The notes under the pieces: model-generated | Told to the model about the DNA's origin: nothing | What the model saw: only the letters and a program-made list of their open reading frames with translations | Databases searched by the model: none | Part shown: one piece after another, positions 29,817 through 38,443 of the stretch | Numbering within the stretch: position 1 is the first letter of the stretch | How the letters are laid out: each line of letters opens with the position of its first letter | Source: a virus | Length of the DNA: 50,644 bases | Virus record (IMG/VR): IMGVR_UViG_3300030107_004028 | Location: 1 to 50,644 of that record | Reading direction: 5' to 3' (one strand) | Made by a program: the position numbers and the translations under genes

Positions 29817-30578
29817 GTGAAGACTCGAACTGTTAGAGGAGTTGAACACCATTTGTATGAAAATGTCGCCGAGTTCAGAGAATACCATTCTAATATAGGT
29901 TTGGTTGAGAACTGGCGACATTCGAATAAAGGTAATTGGATTCTTACTGATGATGGACAGGTATGTCAAGTATTACATCTTGGAGTACTAAAAAAATCAG
30001 ACAGGAAAAAAGAAACTACTTTTATTAGAACTATTATTGGTTCTTTTGTATGTGGTGAGAATGTAAAGATGAAAGGACCTATGCGAACAAATATGCATAC
30101 GTTCTCATCTGAAGGAAAATCTCCTTCTGTTAGAAGAAGAGAGAGAAAGAATGCAACTAATTCAGAATTTTTGTTTGCAAAGTATGTAGCAAAAGGAGAA
30201 GACGTGGTGGAAGCCTATATGAAGTCTTTTCCTACAAAGAACGAAAAATATGCACAAGGGCAAGCAAAAATGCTGTTAAAAACAAGTAGGGTGAAAAATT
30301 TGATTAGAGAAGAAATAGATAAGTATTTAGAAGAAGCAGAAATTACTCCAAGGTATTTATTGGAGGAAATGAGAGCGTTAATTGACAAAACTGGTTCAAG
30401 CGATAGAGATAAGATTTCTGCTATAACAACATTAATGAAAATCTCTGGAATGATGGATACTGAGAAAAAATCAGAATCTATTACATTATTCCAAGGTTTT
30501 ACAAAGGAGCAATTAAATGCAATTCAAGGGACCGAAGTCAAAAAACTTCAAGAAGTTAAAAGAGATATCGAGGAATAA
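29817..30578 (+). CDS. terS: Terminase small subunit-like protein
   Basis: A 253-residue protein with a GTG start. The N-terminal 100 residues are mixed beta and unrecognised. From about residue 105: SEFLFAKYVAKGEDVVEAYM, KSFPTKNEKYAQGQAKMLLK, then a charged helix and LLEEMRALIDKTGSSDRDKI, typical of terminase small subunit DNA-recognition domains (Terminase_2-like HTH). It would recognise the pac or cos site for the large subunit two genes downstream. The N-terminal extension may be a fused accessory domain. Confidence 0.72.
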   Translation: MKTRTVRGVEHHLYENVAEFREYHSNIGLVENWRHSNKGNWILTDDGQVCQVLHLGVLKKSDRKKETTFIRTIIGSFVCGENVKMKGPMRTNMHTFSSEGKSPSVRRRERKNATNSEFLFAKYVAKGEDVVEAYMKSFPTKNEKYAQGQAKMLLKTSRVKNLIREEIDKYLEEAEITPRYLLEEMRALIDKTGSSDRDKISAITTLMKISGMMDTEKKSESITLFQGFTKEQLNAIQGTEVKKLQEVKRDIEE

Positions 30579-30744
30579 AAGATGTCACATATGCGATTCA
30601 AAGCTTAGAAATTCTGGTGTATTTGTTTGGTCGAGAAGAAAAGAAGATGCAGTAGCAATTAAATGTTGCCATTGCTTAACTACATATTCGACTGATTTTA
30701 ATATATTAGATTTAGGTATACCAAGAGAAGTAGGATATGCATAA
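30517..30744 (+). CDS. Small zinc-ribbon protein overlapping the terminase small subunit
   Basis: A 75-residue protein that begins inside the previous gene (SD AAAGGAGC) and overlaps it by 62 bases. CHIC and CCHC pairs 27 residues apart form a likely zinc ribbon in a basic context. It ends with ATG overlap to the next gene. May help packaging or bind nucleic acid. Confidence 0.58.
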   Translation: MQFKGPKSKNFKKLKEISRNKRCHICDSKLRNSGVFVWSRRKEDAVAIKCCHCLTTYSTDFNILDLGIPREVGYA

Positions 30745-31139
30745 TGAGATTAGCAGTATATGGAACTTTGAGAAGAAATCGTCCAGATATTGGAAAAGTA
30801 AAAGGTTTTAGCCTTGTATTCCCAGGAACACATTCATATCCAGCAATTATAAAAAACCCTCAAGGAAAGGGAGCTGTAGTTGAAATGGTTGATGTAGACA
30901 ATGAAGATTTAGAATACTACGACAGATATGAAAATGTAGATGGAGGACTTTATGTCAGAACTACAGTTGATGTTGAGTTTAAAAGAGGACAAACTGAAAA
31001 AGCTTGGATATATGTAGCTGGACCATTGCTTTGGGAAAAATCAAAAACTTTCACAGAGGTTCCTGATGCAGACTGGTTGTCTGAAAAAACATCAGAGTTA
31101 ATGGACAGAGTATATGAAAAAGAAATCTACCAAACCTGA
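30744..31139 (+). CDS. Gamma-glutamylcyclotransferase-like (AIG2 fold) protein
   Basis: A 131-residue protein. MRLAVYGTLRRNRPD is the N-terminal YGTL/YGSL loop; LEYYDRYENVDGGLYVRTTV holds the conserved E in the position of the catalytic Glu (E98 of human GGCT); KAWIYVAG is the terminal strand. Such enzymes cleave gamma-glutamyl-amine linkages with release of 5-oxoproline. It overlaps the terminase large subunit by 26 bases, in the late operon, but its chemistry links it to the amidoligase and amidotransferase genes at 20.5-23.6 kb. Substrate unknown. Confidence 0.78.
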   Translation: MRLAVYGTLRRNRPDIGKVKGFSLVFPGTHSYPAIIKNPQGKGAVVEMVDVDNEDLEYYDRYENVDGGLYVRTTVDVEFKRGQTEKAWIYVAGPLLWEKSKTFTEVPDADWLSEKTSELMDRVYEKEIYQT

Positions 31140-32700
31140 AAATTTTAATATAATACCTCCTGACTTATCTCAAAAAGAAAAAGCTCTTGAGTTAGCAAAA
31201 AAGGATATTATAACTTTTGGTCAAATGTTTTTACCAGAAGACTTTATGAAATCTAGTCCAGCTCCGTATCAATACGAGTTAAGCGACTTGTTGTTAGGTG
31301 ATGAGAAAAGGGCTTGTATTATACTTCCTCGCGGTCACGCAAAATCTACTTTAGCAAAAACTGCTTTATTGTATAAATTATATTTTAACCCACCTGAAAG
31401 AAGAGAATTTATTGCTTGGGTATCTGAAGAACAATCTCAAGCAGTAGACCATATCAAATATATACAAAACCATATTGATATCAATCCTGCTTTAAATTAT
31501 TATTTTGGAGATTTAAAAGGTAGTAAATGGACAGAAAAAGAATTTACTACAGCAAGAGGAGATAGGGTAATTGCAAAAGGAACCACTCAAAGATTGCGTG
31601 GTCGTTCTCAATTAGGGTTAAGATATACAAATATTATTCTTGATGACTTTGAATCAGAGCTAAATACAAAGACACCTGAAAGAAGAATGGAAATTAAAGA
31701 ATGGGTTATGTCAACAGTAGAACCTGCTTTGGAAAATTCAAAAGGACAAGAAGGTTCTGTGTGGTTAATTGGCACAATTGTTCACTATGATTCATTCTTA
31801 CAAAGTATATACGATGGATATTTATCAGCTAAAAAAGAAGAAAGAAAATACGCTTGGTCTGTTATGTATAAAAAAGCTATAGACAATGGAGTTCCTTTGT
31901 GGCCTAACTACTTTAGCAAAGAAAAGTTAGATGATATTAGAAGAAGATTCTCCGATATGGGACTTGTTCATAAGTTTGCTCAAGAGTATTTAAATGAAGC
32001 AAGAGATTTAGAATCTGCTAAATTTAGAATTAAAAGAATAAATTATTATAAAGGAAATTTAGAATCAAGAAATGGTTTTAATTATATGATGATAGATGAA
32101 TCTGCTATTCCAGTAAATGTATATTTAGGAGTTGATTTAGCATATGAGGCAAATGCAAGGAGCGACTATCAAGTTATTATGGTTATTGCTATAGACAAAG
32201 AAAGAAATATATATGTTATTGACTATTATAGAGAACACTCTCCTTTATATGATATGCCTCATAAAATATTTGAATACGCAAAAAGATTTAGTCCTGTTAG
32301 AAGGGTGAATGTAGAGAAAGTCGGTGCACAAGGTGTTATTAAAGATTATGTAAATAAGCTAATAGGTAAAGATAGAAAAATGGCACCAGGTTTAGCTCAA
32401 GGAGTTAGACCACCAGCTGGAATTAAAAAAGAAGACAGAATAGAGGCATTGTTGTGTCCTATTGTAAATTCTAGAAAATTATTTATCAAAAGAGAACACA
32501 GTGATTTGGTTGACGAAATGTTTGAGTTTCCTAAAGGTAGAAATGATGACTTATTAGACGGATTATGGTATTCTGTAACGACCGCTAAGCCACCTAAAAG
32601 TTCAGCTATTGAAATAGATAAATTCAACGATATTGGCTCAAGTGACGAAAAAACGATGGGTTCTCAGGTAATATCTTGGATTACAGGACAAAAAAATTAA
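31114..32700 (+). CDS. terL: Terminase large subunit
   Basis: A 528-residue DNA packaging motor. Walker A is LPRGHAKST near residue 72; Walker B is NIILDDFES around residue 175; the C motif is LIGTIVH. The nuclease half has YLGVDLAYEANARSDYQVIM (first Asp), then YVIDYYRE, and ends RNDDLLDGLWYS (final acidic pair). Length is normal for the family. It would cut and pump concatemeric DNA into the prohead through the portal encoded next. No SD before the ATG; translation is probably coupled to the overlapping GGCT-like gene. Confidence 0.95.
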   Translation: MKKKSTKPENFNIIPPDLSQKEKALELAKKDIITFGQMFLPEDFMKSSPAPYQYELSDLLLGDEKRACIILPRGHAKSTLAKTALLYKLYFNPPERREFIAWVSEEQSQAVDHIKYIQNHIDINPALNYYFGDLKGSKWTEKEFTTARGDRVIAKGTTQRLRGRSQLGLRYTNIILDDFESELNTKTPERRMEIKEWVMSTVEPALENSKGQEGSVWLIGTIVHYDSFLQSIYDGYLSAKKEERKYAWSVMYKKAIDNGVPLWPNYFSKEKLDDIRRRFSDMGLVHKFAQEYLNEARDLESAKFRIKRINYYKGNLESRNGFNYMMIDESAIPVNVYLGVDLAYEANARSDYQVIMVIAIDKERNIYVIDYYREHSPLYDMPHKIFEYAKRFSPVRRVNVEKVGAQGVIKDYVNKLIGKDRKMAPGLAQGVRPPAGIKKEDRIEALLCPIVNSRKLFIKREHSDLVDEMFEFPKGRNDDLLDGLWYSVTTAKPPKSSAIEIDKFNDIGSSDEKTMGSQVISWITGQKN

Positions 32701-32707
32701 ATAATTG

Positions 32708-32736
32708 TTGACAAAAGTAAGAAATAATTATTATTT
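32708..32736 (+). promoter_or_regulatory. Late promoter before the portal gene
   Basis: TTGACA (32708-32713), 17 bases, TTATTT (32731-32736). The surrounding block matches the promoter at 1906 (GTTGACAAA, TAAGAA, TAATT, ATTTTA). It separates the terminase from the portal/capsid operon. Confidence 0.65.
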
Positions 32737-32766
32737 TAATAGTAAAAATAAAATTGGGAGTAGACC

Positions 32767-34764
32767 ATCGAAAAATACGAAGAAAACAAAAACAAAGGAC
32801 AGATAAATAGAGAGTTGTTCCGCAGGTGGAGAGACGCTAGACAGTCCTGGGATACAGAAGCTAGAGACGCTGTAGACTTTGTTTTAGGTAATCACTACAC
32901 AGCAGATGAATCAAATGCTTTACAAGCAGTTGGTCAAGCTGATTTCGTTATAGATAGGGTTTATGCAGCAGTTGATAAATTAAAATCTTTATTAACAGCT
33001 CAACCTGCAAGATTTTCTGCAATAGGAAGAGAAGATTCTGATAATAAACTAGCAAACGTTTGGAAAACAATACTTGAATACATATGGGACATTTCAAAAG
33101 GAGATGTTGTTTTTAAACAAATTGTTCACGACTATGCTGTTGCTGGTCTTGGATATGCTTATGTTTATGTAGACCCAGAAGCTGATTACGGAAGAGGCGA
33201 AGTAAAGTATACAAATGTTGACCCATTTCGTGTTTATGTAGACCCTGCATCAAGAGATAGGTTTTTTCAAGATGCGTCTGGTATAGTTTTGTCAACATAT
33301 CTTACTGAACAACAATTATTAGATTTATACCCAGAATTAAAAGAGGTTATAGATAAATTAGAACCAGGAGATAATTCTCTATATGGAGAAGATTATCCTA
33401 CATCTAATTTAAAAAACTCACAAAATGTGTTTACTCCAGCAGAAGCAAAGAATTTAGATTACAACACTAATGAAAAATATCAAATTTTAGATAGATTTTA
33501 TAAAGTAAGAGTTCCATACTATAGAATGTTTAATACTTTAGATGGTTCAGAAAAAATTATAGACGCAGAAACTTATGCGGAAATTGTAGAGCAACAAGAA
33601 ACTATTGAAGCTTTTGAAAGAGGAGCTATAGAGATAGAAGAAATTATGCAAACTAGAATTGCTCAATGTTCTACGATAGGAAATATTTTATTATTTGAGC
33701 GTACCTTAAGTACTGATATCTATCCAATTGTTCCATTTTCGAACATTTGGACTAACACTCCCTATCCAAAGTCAGATGTGAACAAGGTTAAAGACTCTCA
33801 AAGGCTTTTAAATAAGCTATTCTCTTTAACCTTGTCACACGCTCAGTCTGCAGCAGGATTAAAATTATTAATTCCTGAAGGAAGTATAGATAGCACAAGT
33901 CAGTTAGAAAAGGATTGGGCAAACCCTAATGCGGTTATTGAATATAACCCAGAATTTGGTGAGCCTCACTACCCACAACCAGCTCCATTAACAAGTGAGT
34001 TTTATTATTTGATTGATAGGGTAGAGAAATATATAGATTTAAATTTTGGTATTCCTGAATTATTACAAGGGTATAAAGACCAAGCTCCTGAATCAGTAAG
34101 AGGAACAATGCTTTTATCTGAGATGGGAGAATCAAGAGGAAAATCAAAATTAAGAGATGTAGAAGCAAGCTTAGCACAAGTAGGACAAGTAGTGTATAAT
34201 CTTGCTAAGGGACATTATCAGTTCCAAAAGACTTTTAAAATTGTACAGGCCAATAACGACTTAACAGAATTCACTGTCAATATGAGATTGTACGATGATA
34301 AAACAAACGAACTAGTGCAAATAGAAAATGACCTAACAATAGGTCAACACGATGTTCGTATAATATCAGGCTCAACTTTACCGAGTAACAAGGTTGCAGA
34401 ATATAATATGTACCTAGAAGCTTACAAGATTGGTCTGGTAGATGATGTCGAGGTTTTAAAGAAAAGTGAAATCTACGACAAAGAAGGTGTTCTTCAGAGA
34501 AAAAGCCAAATGGCTCAAATGCAAAGCTATATTGCACAACTTGAAGACCAAGTAAAGAAACTTAGCGGAGACTTGCAAACCTCAGAACGTGAAACTGTAG
34601 GAGCTCGTAAGAGAGTTGAAACAGAAAAATTCAAGTCAGAGTTAAATGCAGTTCTTCAGAATGCTAAGTATAACGAAAAAGAAAAGGCAATGAATTTAGG
34701 AAATGTAGTTGACCGTATGGAAGATTCTTTACTGCAAGAACAGAAAACAAAAACAGAAAAGTAA
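32767..34764 (+). CDS. Portal protein, probably with AUC start
   Basis: About 665 residues. The frame has no ATG, GTG or CTG start before TTG 32815, yet the best SD (TTGGGAG, 32754-32760) lies 6 bases before an in-frame ATC at 32767 that opens IEKYEENKNKGQINREL; the TTG has no SD. The protein has the podovirus portal layout: an N-terminal charged helix (FRRWRDARQSWDTEARDAVD), beta-rich wing, FGIPELLQGYKDQAPESVRG and a long C-terminal coiled coil (QSYIAQLEDQVKKLSGDLQT). It forms the dodecameric ring for DNA passage. Scaffold and capsid genes follow. Confidence 0.85.
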   Translation: MEKYEENKNKGQINRELFRRWRDARQSWDTEARDAVDFVLGNHYTADESNALQAVGQADFVIDRVYAAVDKLKSLLTAQPARFSAIGREDSDNKLANVWKTILEYIWDISKGDVVFKQIVHDYAVAGLGYAYVYVDPEADYGRGEVKYTNVDPFRVYVDPASRDRFFQDASGIVLSTYLTEQQLLDLYPELKEVIDKLEPGDNSLYGEDYPTSNLKNSQNVFTPAEAKNLDYNTNEKYQILDRFYKVRVPYYRMFNTLDGSEKIIDAETYAEIVEQQETIEAFERGAIEIEEIMQTRIAQCSTIGNILLFERTLSTDIYPIVPFSNIWTNTPYPKSDVNKVKDSQRLLNKLFSLTLSHAQSAAGLKLLIPEGSIDSTSQLEKDWANPNAVIEYNPEFGEPHYPQPAPLTSEFYYLIDRVEKYIDLNFGIPELLQGYKDQAPESVRGTMLLSEMGESRGKSKLRDVEASLAQVGQVVYNLAKGHYQFQKTFKIVQANNDLTEFTVNMRLYDDKTNELVQIENDLTIGQHDVRIISGSTLPSNKVAEYNMYLEAYKIGLVDDVEVLKKSEIYDKEGVLQRKSQMAQMQSYIAQLEDQVKKLSGDLQTSERETVGARKRVETEKFKSELNAVLQNAKYNEKEKAMNLGNVVDRMEDSLLQEQKTKTEK

Positions 34765-34806
34765 CCTGGTTCGGCGCGTTAGAGCGAAATCAGGGAAGGA
34801 GAGGAA

Positions 34807-35571
34807 ATGGCAGAAAAACAAGAACAGGTTGAACAGCAAGACCCAATAGTGGAAGGCGTAGGAGAAGTTAATGAAACTATTTCTATAGAAGAACCACAAG
34901 AGCAAGTCGTTGAAGAAGAGATGGCTGAAGCTGTAGATTGGGAAGCAGAAGCTAAGAAGTTTCAGTCTATGTACGATAAAAAGACCGCAGACTATGAAAA
35001 TATGTCTAGGGACACTGCTCAATTATCAGAATTGAGAAACGTACTAGAATCGAATCCTAACTTAGTACAAGCAATGGAAAACGAACTTACTGGTCAATCA
35101 CAAGGAGTTGAACCTAAAGATTCAGATGTGTCACCAGACGCTTTTGACCCTTGGGACGCCTATTACAAGAAAGATTCACCATCTTACAAAATGAGGGTGG
35201 CGAATGAAGAAAAGCTTGTACACGACACTGTAGACCGTGAACTCGGAAAAATACAGCAGGCTATGGCAATTAATAATTTGAAAACTGAATTAGTATCCAA
35301 GTATAAACTTGGAGATGACGAAGCTTCAGATTTTATTGAATTTGCTACTACTCCACGAGGAAATCTTCCAGTAGAGACCTTAGTAAAGGTTTGGAAAGAA
35401 GAAAAAGGCGGGAAGAAAGTAAATGAAAATAAAGAGGCAGTCCAAAAAGCTAAAAGTATACCTAAACCAGCTGGAGTTCTTCAGGGTGGAGACATTCCAC
35501 AGAAGGATGAAGCAGACCAGGTTTGGGACTCAATTATGAGCGCTAGTGGCCAAAACAAATTAGCAAAATAA
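34807..35571 (+). CDS. Capsid scaffold protein
   Basis: A 254-residue acidic, Gln/Glu-rich protein (EEPQEQVVEEEMAEAVDWEA), helical in the middle, with a basic C-terminal third (VWKEEKGGKKVNENKEAVQK) that would bind the capsid protein. Its place between portal and major capsid genes is the usual one. SD AAGGAGAGGAA. No protease is encoded beside it. Confidence 0.8.
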   Translation: MAEKQEQVEQQDPIVEGVGEVNETISIEEPQEQVVEEEMAEAVDWEAEAKKFQSMYDKKTADYENMSRDTAQLSELRNVLESNPNLVQAMENELTGQSQGVEPKDSDVSPDAFDPWDAYYKKDSPSYKMRVANEEKLVHDTVDRELGKIQQAMAINNLKTELVSKYKLGDDEASDFIEFATTPRGNLPVETLVKVWKEEKGGKKVNENKEAVQKAKSIPKPAGVLQGGDIPQKDEADQVWDSIMSASGQNKLAK

Positions 35572-35598
35572 TATAACAATTAGCTTAGGAGAAACAAT

Positions 35599-36972
35599 AT
35601 GGCTTATAATCAGAATCAATTAAAACAATCTGATATCAGCGTTTCAACGACTAGCATTAGTGGATTTCAGAATCCAGACCAAAGAAAATTGTATGACTTT
35701 TCTGACCGAGTTGCAGAACTTATGCCAGAGGAGTCACCTTTTTTCGTCTACCTAAGTAAAGTTGCAAAGAATCCAGTGGATGACCCTGTGTTCCGTTTCT
35801 TAGAAAACAGAACAGTCACTAACTGGACTTCGCGTAACTTTAGCTTAGCGGCTAATGTTAATGGTGGAAGTGCTGTTACAGCTGGTAACTCATACGACTT
35901 TACTGTTGACGACGGTTCAAGTGGCGCAATTTCATTCCTTACAAAAGGAATGGTTGTTGCTGTTAATACTGTTGACTCAACAGCAGGGTGGTCTCAAGCT
36001 CTTGTAAGAGTTGAAAGTGCTCCATCAATCGGTTCATCTTCTACTGCCTTCACAGGAAGAATAGTAGATGTATCTAATGCTAATGTTTCAGGATATAATG
36101 TTCTATCTAATAATGATGCTTGCCAAATCGTTGGTACATCATTTGAAGAAGGAACAGGTTCACCTGATACATTTTCAGATACGCTAGATGACGATTATGG
36201 GTATACTCAAATCTTTAAAACAGCTTGTGAGCTTACCAACACAGCGATAGCAACACGTCATCGTGGTTATGCTAACGAATTTGACAGAATCTGGGCTCAA
36301 AAACTCCGTGAACACAAAGTAGACATCGAAAGAGCTATGCTCTTTGGACAACGCGCACGTGTTAATGGAATTCAATACACTGAAGGTCTTGTAGGACACA
36401 TCGTAAAAAATGTCAACCCAACAGCTGACGATTCAGCATTAAGTTACTCTTCTGGTAGTGCATACTACAGAAGCGTTGCTCAAGCTGAATTAACTTACGA
36501 TAGATTACTATCTGACTTAGAAGTTATTTTTGACCCAGCAAGAGGTGGAGCAAGTGAAAGACTTGTTCTAGCTTCTTTACCCGTAGTAACATTCTTTAAC
36601 AAATTAGGCGACGGTGCTTTCTTAGACGCATCTATTGGCTCAGCGAGCAATATGCCTTACAGAATGAATTTTGATAAAGCAGACGGAGCTTTCGGGCACC
36701 AATTGCTTAACATCAATACAATTCACGGTAGCTTATACCTTGTTAAAGAGCCTCTATTTAGAGGAATGGCAAGTGGAATGATGCTTATGGCTGATATGTC
36801 TAATGTGGCATACAGACCATTAGTTGGAAATGGTTTAAATCGTGATACTCAAATCCAAACAAATGTACAAAGTGCAGATGAGGATTTAAGAAAAGATATG
36901 ATTCTTACAGAAGCAGGTCTTGAAATCACATTACCAGAAGTACACGCGCTTTACAATGTGGAGGGTATATAA
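35599..36972 (+). CDS. Major capsid protein (SU10-like)
   Basis: A 457-residue protein after SD AGGAGAAACA. The segments GFQNPDQRKLYDFSDRVAEL, LMPEESPFFVYLSKV, and later EFDRIWAQKLREHKVDIERA, then MLFGQRARVNG, fit the SU10-type HK97-fold capsid proteins. The A-domain-like C-terminal half ends SADEDLRKDMILTEAGLEIT. It forms the shell. A decoration-like protein follows after 1 base. Confidence 0.85.
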   Translation: MAYNQNQLKQSDISVSTTSISGFQNPDQRKLYDFSDRVAELMPEESPFFVYLSKVAKNPVDDPVFRFLENRTVTNWTSRNFSLAANVNGGSAVTAGNSYDFTVDDGSSGAISFLTKGMVVAVNTVDSTAGWSQALVRVESAPSIGSSSTAFTGRIVDVSNANVSGYNVLSNNDACQIVGTSFEEGTGSPDTFSDTLDDDYGYTQIFKTACELTNTAIATRHRGYANEFDRIWAQKLREHKVDIERAMLFGQRARVNGIQYTEGLVGHIVKNVNPTADDSALSYSSGSAYYRSVAQAELTYDRLLSDLEVIFDPARGGASERLVLASLPVVTFFNKLGDGAFLDASIGSASNMPYRMNFDKADGAFGHQLLNINTIHGSLYLVKEPLFRGMASGMMLMADMSNVAYRPLVGNGLNRDTQIQTNVQSADEDLRKDMILTEAGLEITLPEVHALYNVEGI

Positions 36973-36973
36973 G

Positions 36974-37405
36974 ATGAGAAGTAGTTATTTAGAAGTTAAC
37001 AGTGGACAAGGCGACTACAGAAAACACGTAGAGCACTTAACATCAGCAATCACATTAACAAATGATGATAGCGGTAAAGTGTATATGTGTTCATCTGCAG
37101 ACGGCGCGTTCTCAATTACATTACCTACAGCCTCAACAGGCTTAGATGGAGTGCATTATAGATTCATCGTTTGGGAGGAAACTCCTACCGCTGATATCAC
37201 AATCGCTGCTGGTAGTGCAATTGTTAGCTTGGTTAACAAAGATGCTGGCGGAGACGCTGCTAACTCAACAGCTGGTACTCAAATTTCAAACGTTATTCTT
37301 GACACAACTGCTCAACGCGGTGATGTTGTAGATATAATGTTCTGGGGTGGCGAGTATGTAGCTACTGCGTTAAGTGGTATCAACAATGGTATTCAAACAT
37401 CGTAA
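36974..37405 (+). CDS. Probable capsid decoration or head protein (143 aa)
   Basis: I use ATG 36974 (MRSSYLEVNSGQGDYRKHVE), right after the capsid stop, rather than an upstream frame inside the capsid gene. The rest is beta-rich, Ala/Thr/Gly sequence (KVYMCSSADGAFSITLPTAS) resembling small phage head decoration or fibre-like jelly-roll proteins. Position supports a head role. Confidence 0.62.
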   Translation: MRSSYLEVNSGQGDYRKHVEHLTSAITLTNDDSGKVYMCSSADGAFSITLPTASTGLDGVHYRFIVWEETPTADITIAAGSAIVSLVNKDAGGDAANSTAGTQISNVILDTTAQRGDVVDIMFWGGEYVATALSGINNGIQTS

Positions 37406-37422
37406 TAATCTGTGAAGATTAG

Positions 37423-37466
37423 CAGTTTTTGGAACTGTGGGGTTGCTCGTATAAAGGTGTAACCCC
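37423..37466 (+). repeat. Two adjacent mRNA hairpins after head genes
   Basis: CAGTT/AACTG (37423-37437) and GGGGTT/AACCCC (37439-37466, 16-base loop) follow one another in the 82-bp gap. No T-run follows, so they may be mRNA stabilisers or attenuators that set high capsid output relative to downstream genes. Confidence 0.5.
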
Positions 37467-37487
37467 GAAATCCAAAAGGAAAAAGAT

Positions 37488-37703
37488 ATGTGGAAAATAT
37501 TTAAAGACGAAAACGAATATAATGAAAAAGCAATCATTGGATTTATTTCCTTTGCTATTATGGTTATGTTTGGAATAGTAGATTTAGTGACAGGATTGAT
37601 GGGACAAGATTTAGTTATCAATGACAATGTATATAATTCATTTGTTTGGGTAACATTAGGAAGTTTCGGCATAGCTGGAGCAGAAAAAGTTTATAAGAAA
37701 TAA
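37488..37703 (+). CDS. Small membrane protein with two TM segments (71 aa)
   Basis: Hydrophobic segments AIIGFISFAIMVMFGIVDLV and YNSFVWVTLGSFGIAGAEKV flank a short polar loop. SD AAAAGGAAAAAG. Resembles small phage holin-like proteins, but a 3-TM holin candidate is also present at 42447, so the role is unclear. Confidence 0.6.
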   Translation: MWKIFKDENEYNEKAIIGFISFAIMVMFGIVDLVTGLMGQDLVINDNVYNSFVWVTLGSFGIAGAEKVYKK

Positions 37704-37715
37704 TAGGAGAAAAAG

Positions 37716-37913
37716 ATGGCGAATTACAATACAACTACAAAAGTTATTATTAATGATATAAGCCCACAAGCAGATTCAGTTTCTGGCTCTTTGGCTAAAG
37801 AAATTAATGATTATATCCAAGGGCTTGATGATAGTTCTGGGGCTATAGTTGACATAAAAGCAGTCAAATTAGATAGAAGTAGATTAGCTTACATTATTGT
37901 TCATAAAGGATAA
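37716..37913 (+). CDS. Small hypothetical protein (65 aa)
   Basis: MANYNTTTKVIINDISPQAD begins a compact alpha/beta protein ending AYIIVHKG. SD AGGAGAAAAAG; it overlaps the next gene by one base. No domain recognised; position between head and connector genes. Confidence 0.6.
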   Translation: MANYNTTTKVIINDISPQADSVSGSLAKEINDYIQGLDDSSGAIVDIKAVKLDRSRLAYIIVHKG

Positions 37914-38197
37914 TGGCTAAGTGTCAACATTGTAATGAGCCCAACCCAGAGGGATTTTTTAATTGTCCCTCCTGTGGGCAGAGAGCTGCAAAGTCTAAGT
38001 GGAGCACGCAATTTGTTGTAAGGGAAAATAACCCTTGGGCAAGAGCTATAAGGCAAGATAAAGTTGATTTTAGTACAAAAGATATGAATCAACACGTAAA
38101 AGAATTGAAAAAAAAGAATTTAACTCCAAAGCTAGGCTCAGGAGACTTTGCTAAAGCTAAAGGAGTAAAACATAAAGATAGTGTTAAATTAAAATAA
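37913..38197 (+). CDS. Zinc-ribbon protein (94 aa)
   Basis: CQHC and CPSC pairs (residues about 4-20) form a classical short zinc ribbon (AKCQHCNEPNPEGFFNCPSC), followed by a basic tail. The N-terminal Met overlaps the previous stop (taATG). It probably binds nucleic acid or protein during head assembly; no specific function known. Confidence 0.65.
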   Translation: MAKCQHCNEPNPEGFFNCPSCGQRAAKSKWSTQFVVRENNPWARAIRQDKVDFSTKDMNQHVKELKKKNLTPKLGSGDFAKAKGVKHKDSVKLK

Positions 38198-38207
38198 GGA
38201 GATAGTT

Positions 38208-38273
38208 ATGCCTAAAGGAGTACCATACGGCAAAGGAACGCCTAAGAGAAAGAGCAAGAAAAAGAAGAAGTGA
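38208..38273 (+). CDS. Tiny Lys-rich protein (21 aa)
   Basis: MPKGVPYGKGTPKRKSKKKK, then one more Lys. SD AAGGAGATAG is strong and the stop overlaps the GTG start of the next gene. A very basic peptide in the head cluster; possibly packaged with DNA, like other short Lys-rich phage peptides. Confidence 0.5.
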   Translation: MPKGVPYGKGTPKRKSKKKKK

Positions 38274-38443
38274 GAAGAAGATTATTTAACAATGTTTCTT
38301 CAAGGAAGAAAACATTAAAGAAAACAAGACAAGGAGAAAGCAAACACACTAGATTTGGAAGTATTCCAGACACTAGTCATATGTTTGTTTCAAAGAAAAG
38401 TTTAAAAAGATATAAAAAAGCATATAGAGGACAAGGAAAATAA
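38270..38443 (+). CDS. Small basic protein, GTG start (57 aa)
   Basis: Starts at GTG overlapping the previous stop. Sequence is Arg/Lys-rich (RRRLFNNVSSRKKTLKKTRQ) with RFGSIPDTSHMFVS later. Together with the preceding gene it makes a basic pair before the connector genes. Could be virion- or DNA-associated. It ends in taATG overlap with the next gene. Confidence 0.5.
   Translation: MRRRLFNNVSSRKKTLKKTRQGESKHTRFGSIPDTSHMFVSKKSLKRYKKAYRGQGK

Noticed and set aside
32815-34764. Portal starting at TTG 32815
   Set aside because: No SD at this codon, and 16 codons of coding-like, charged sequence lie upstream with a good SD before ATC 32767.
37439-37466. Rho-independent terminator after the head genes
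   Set aside because: A stem is present but no T-run follows and the loop is 16 bases; kept as an mRNA hairpin only.
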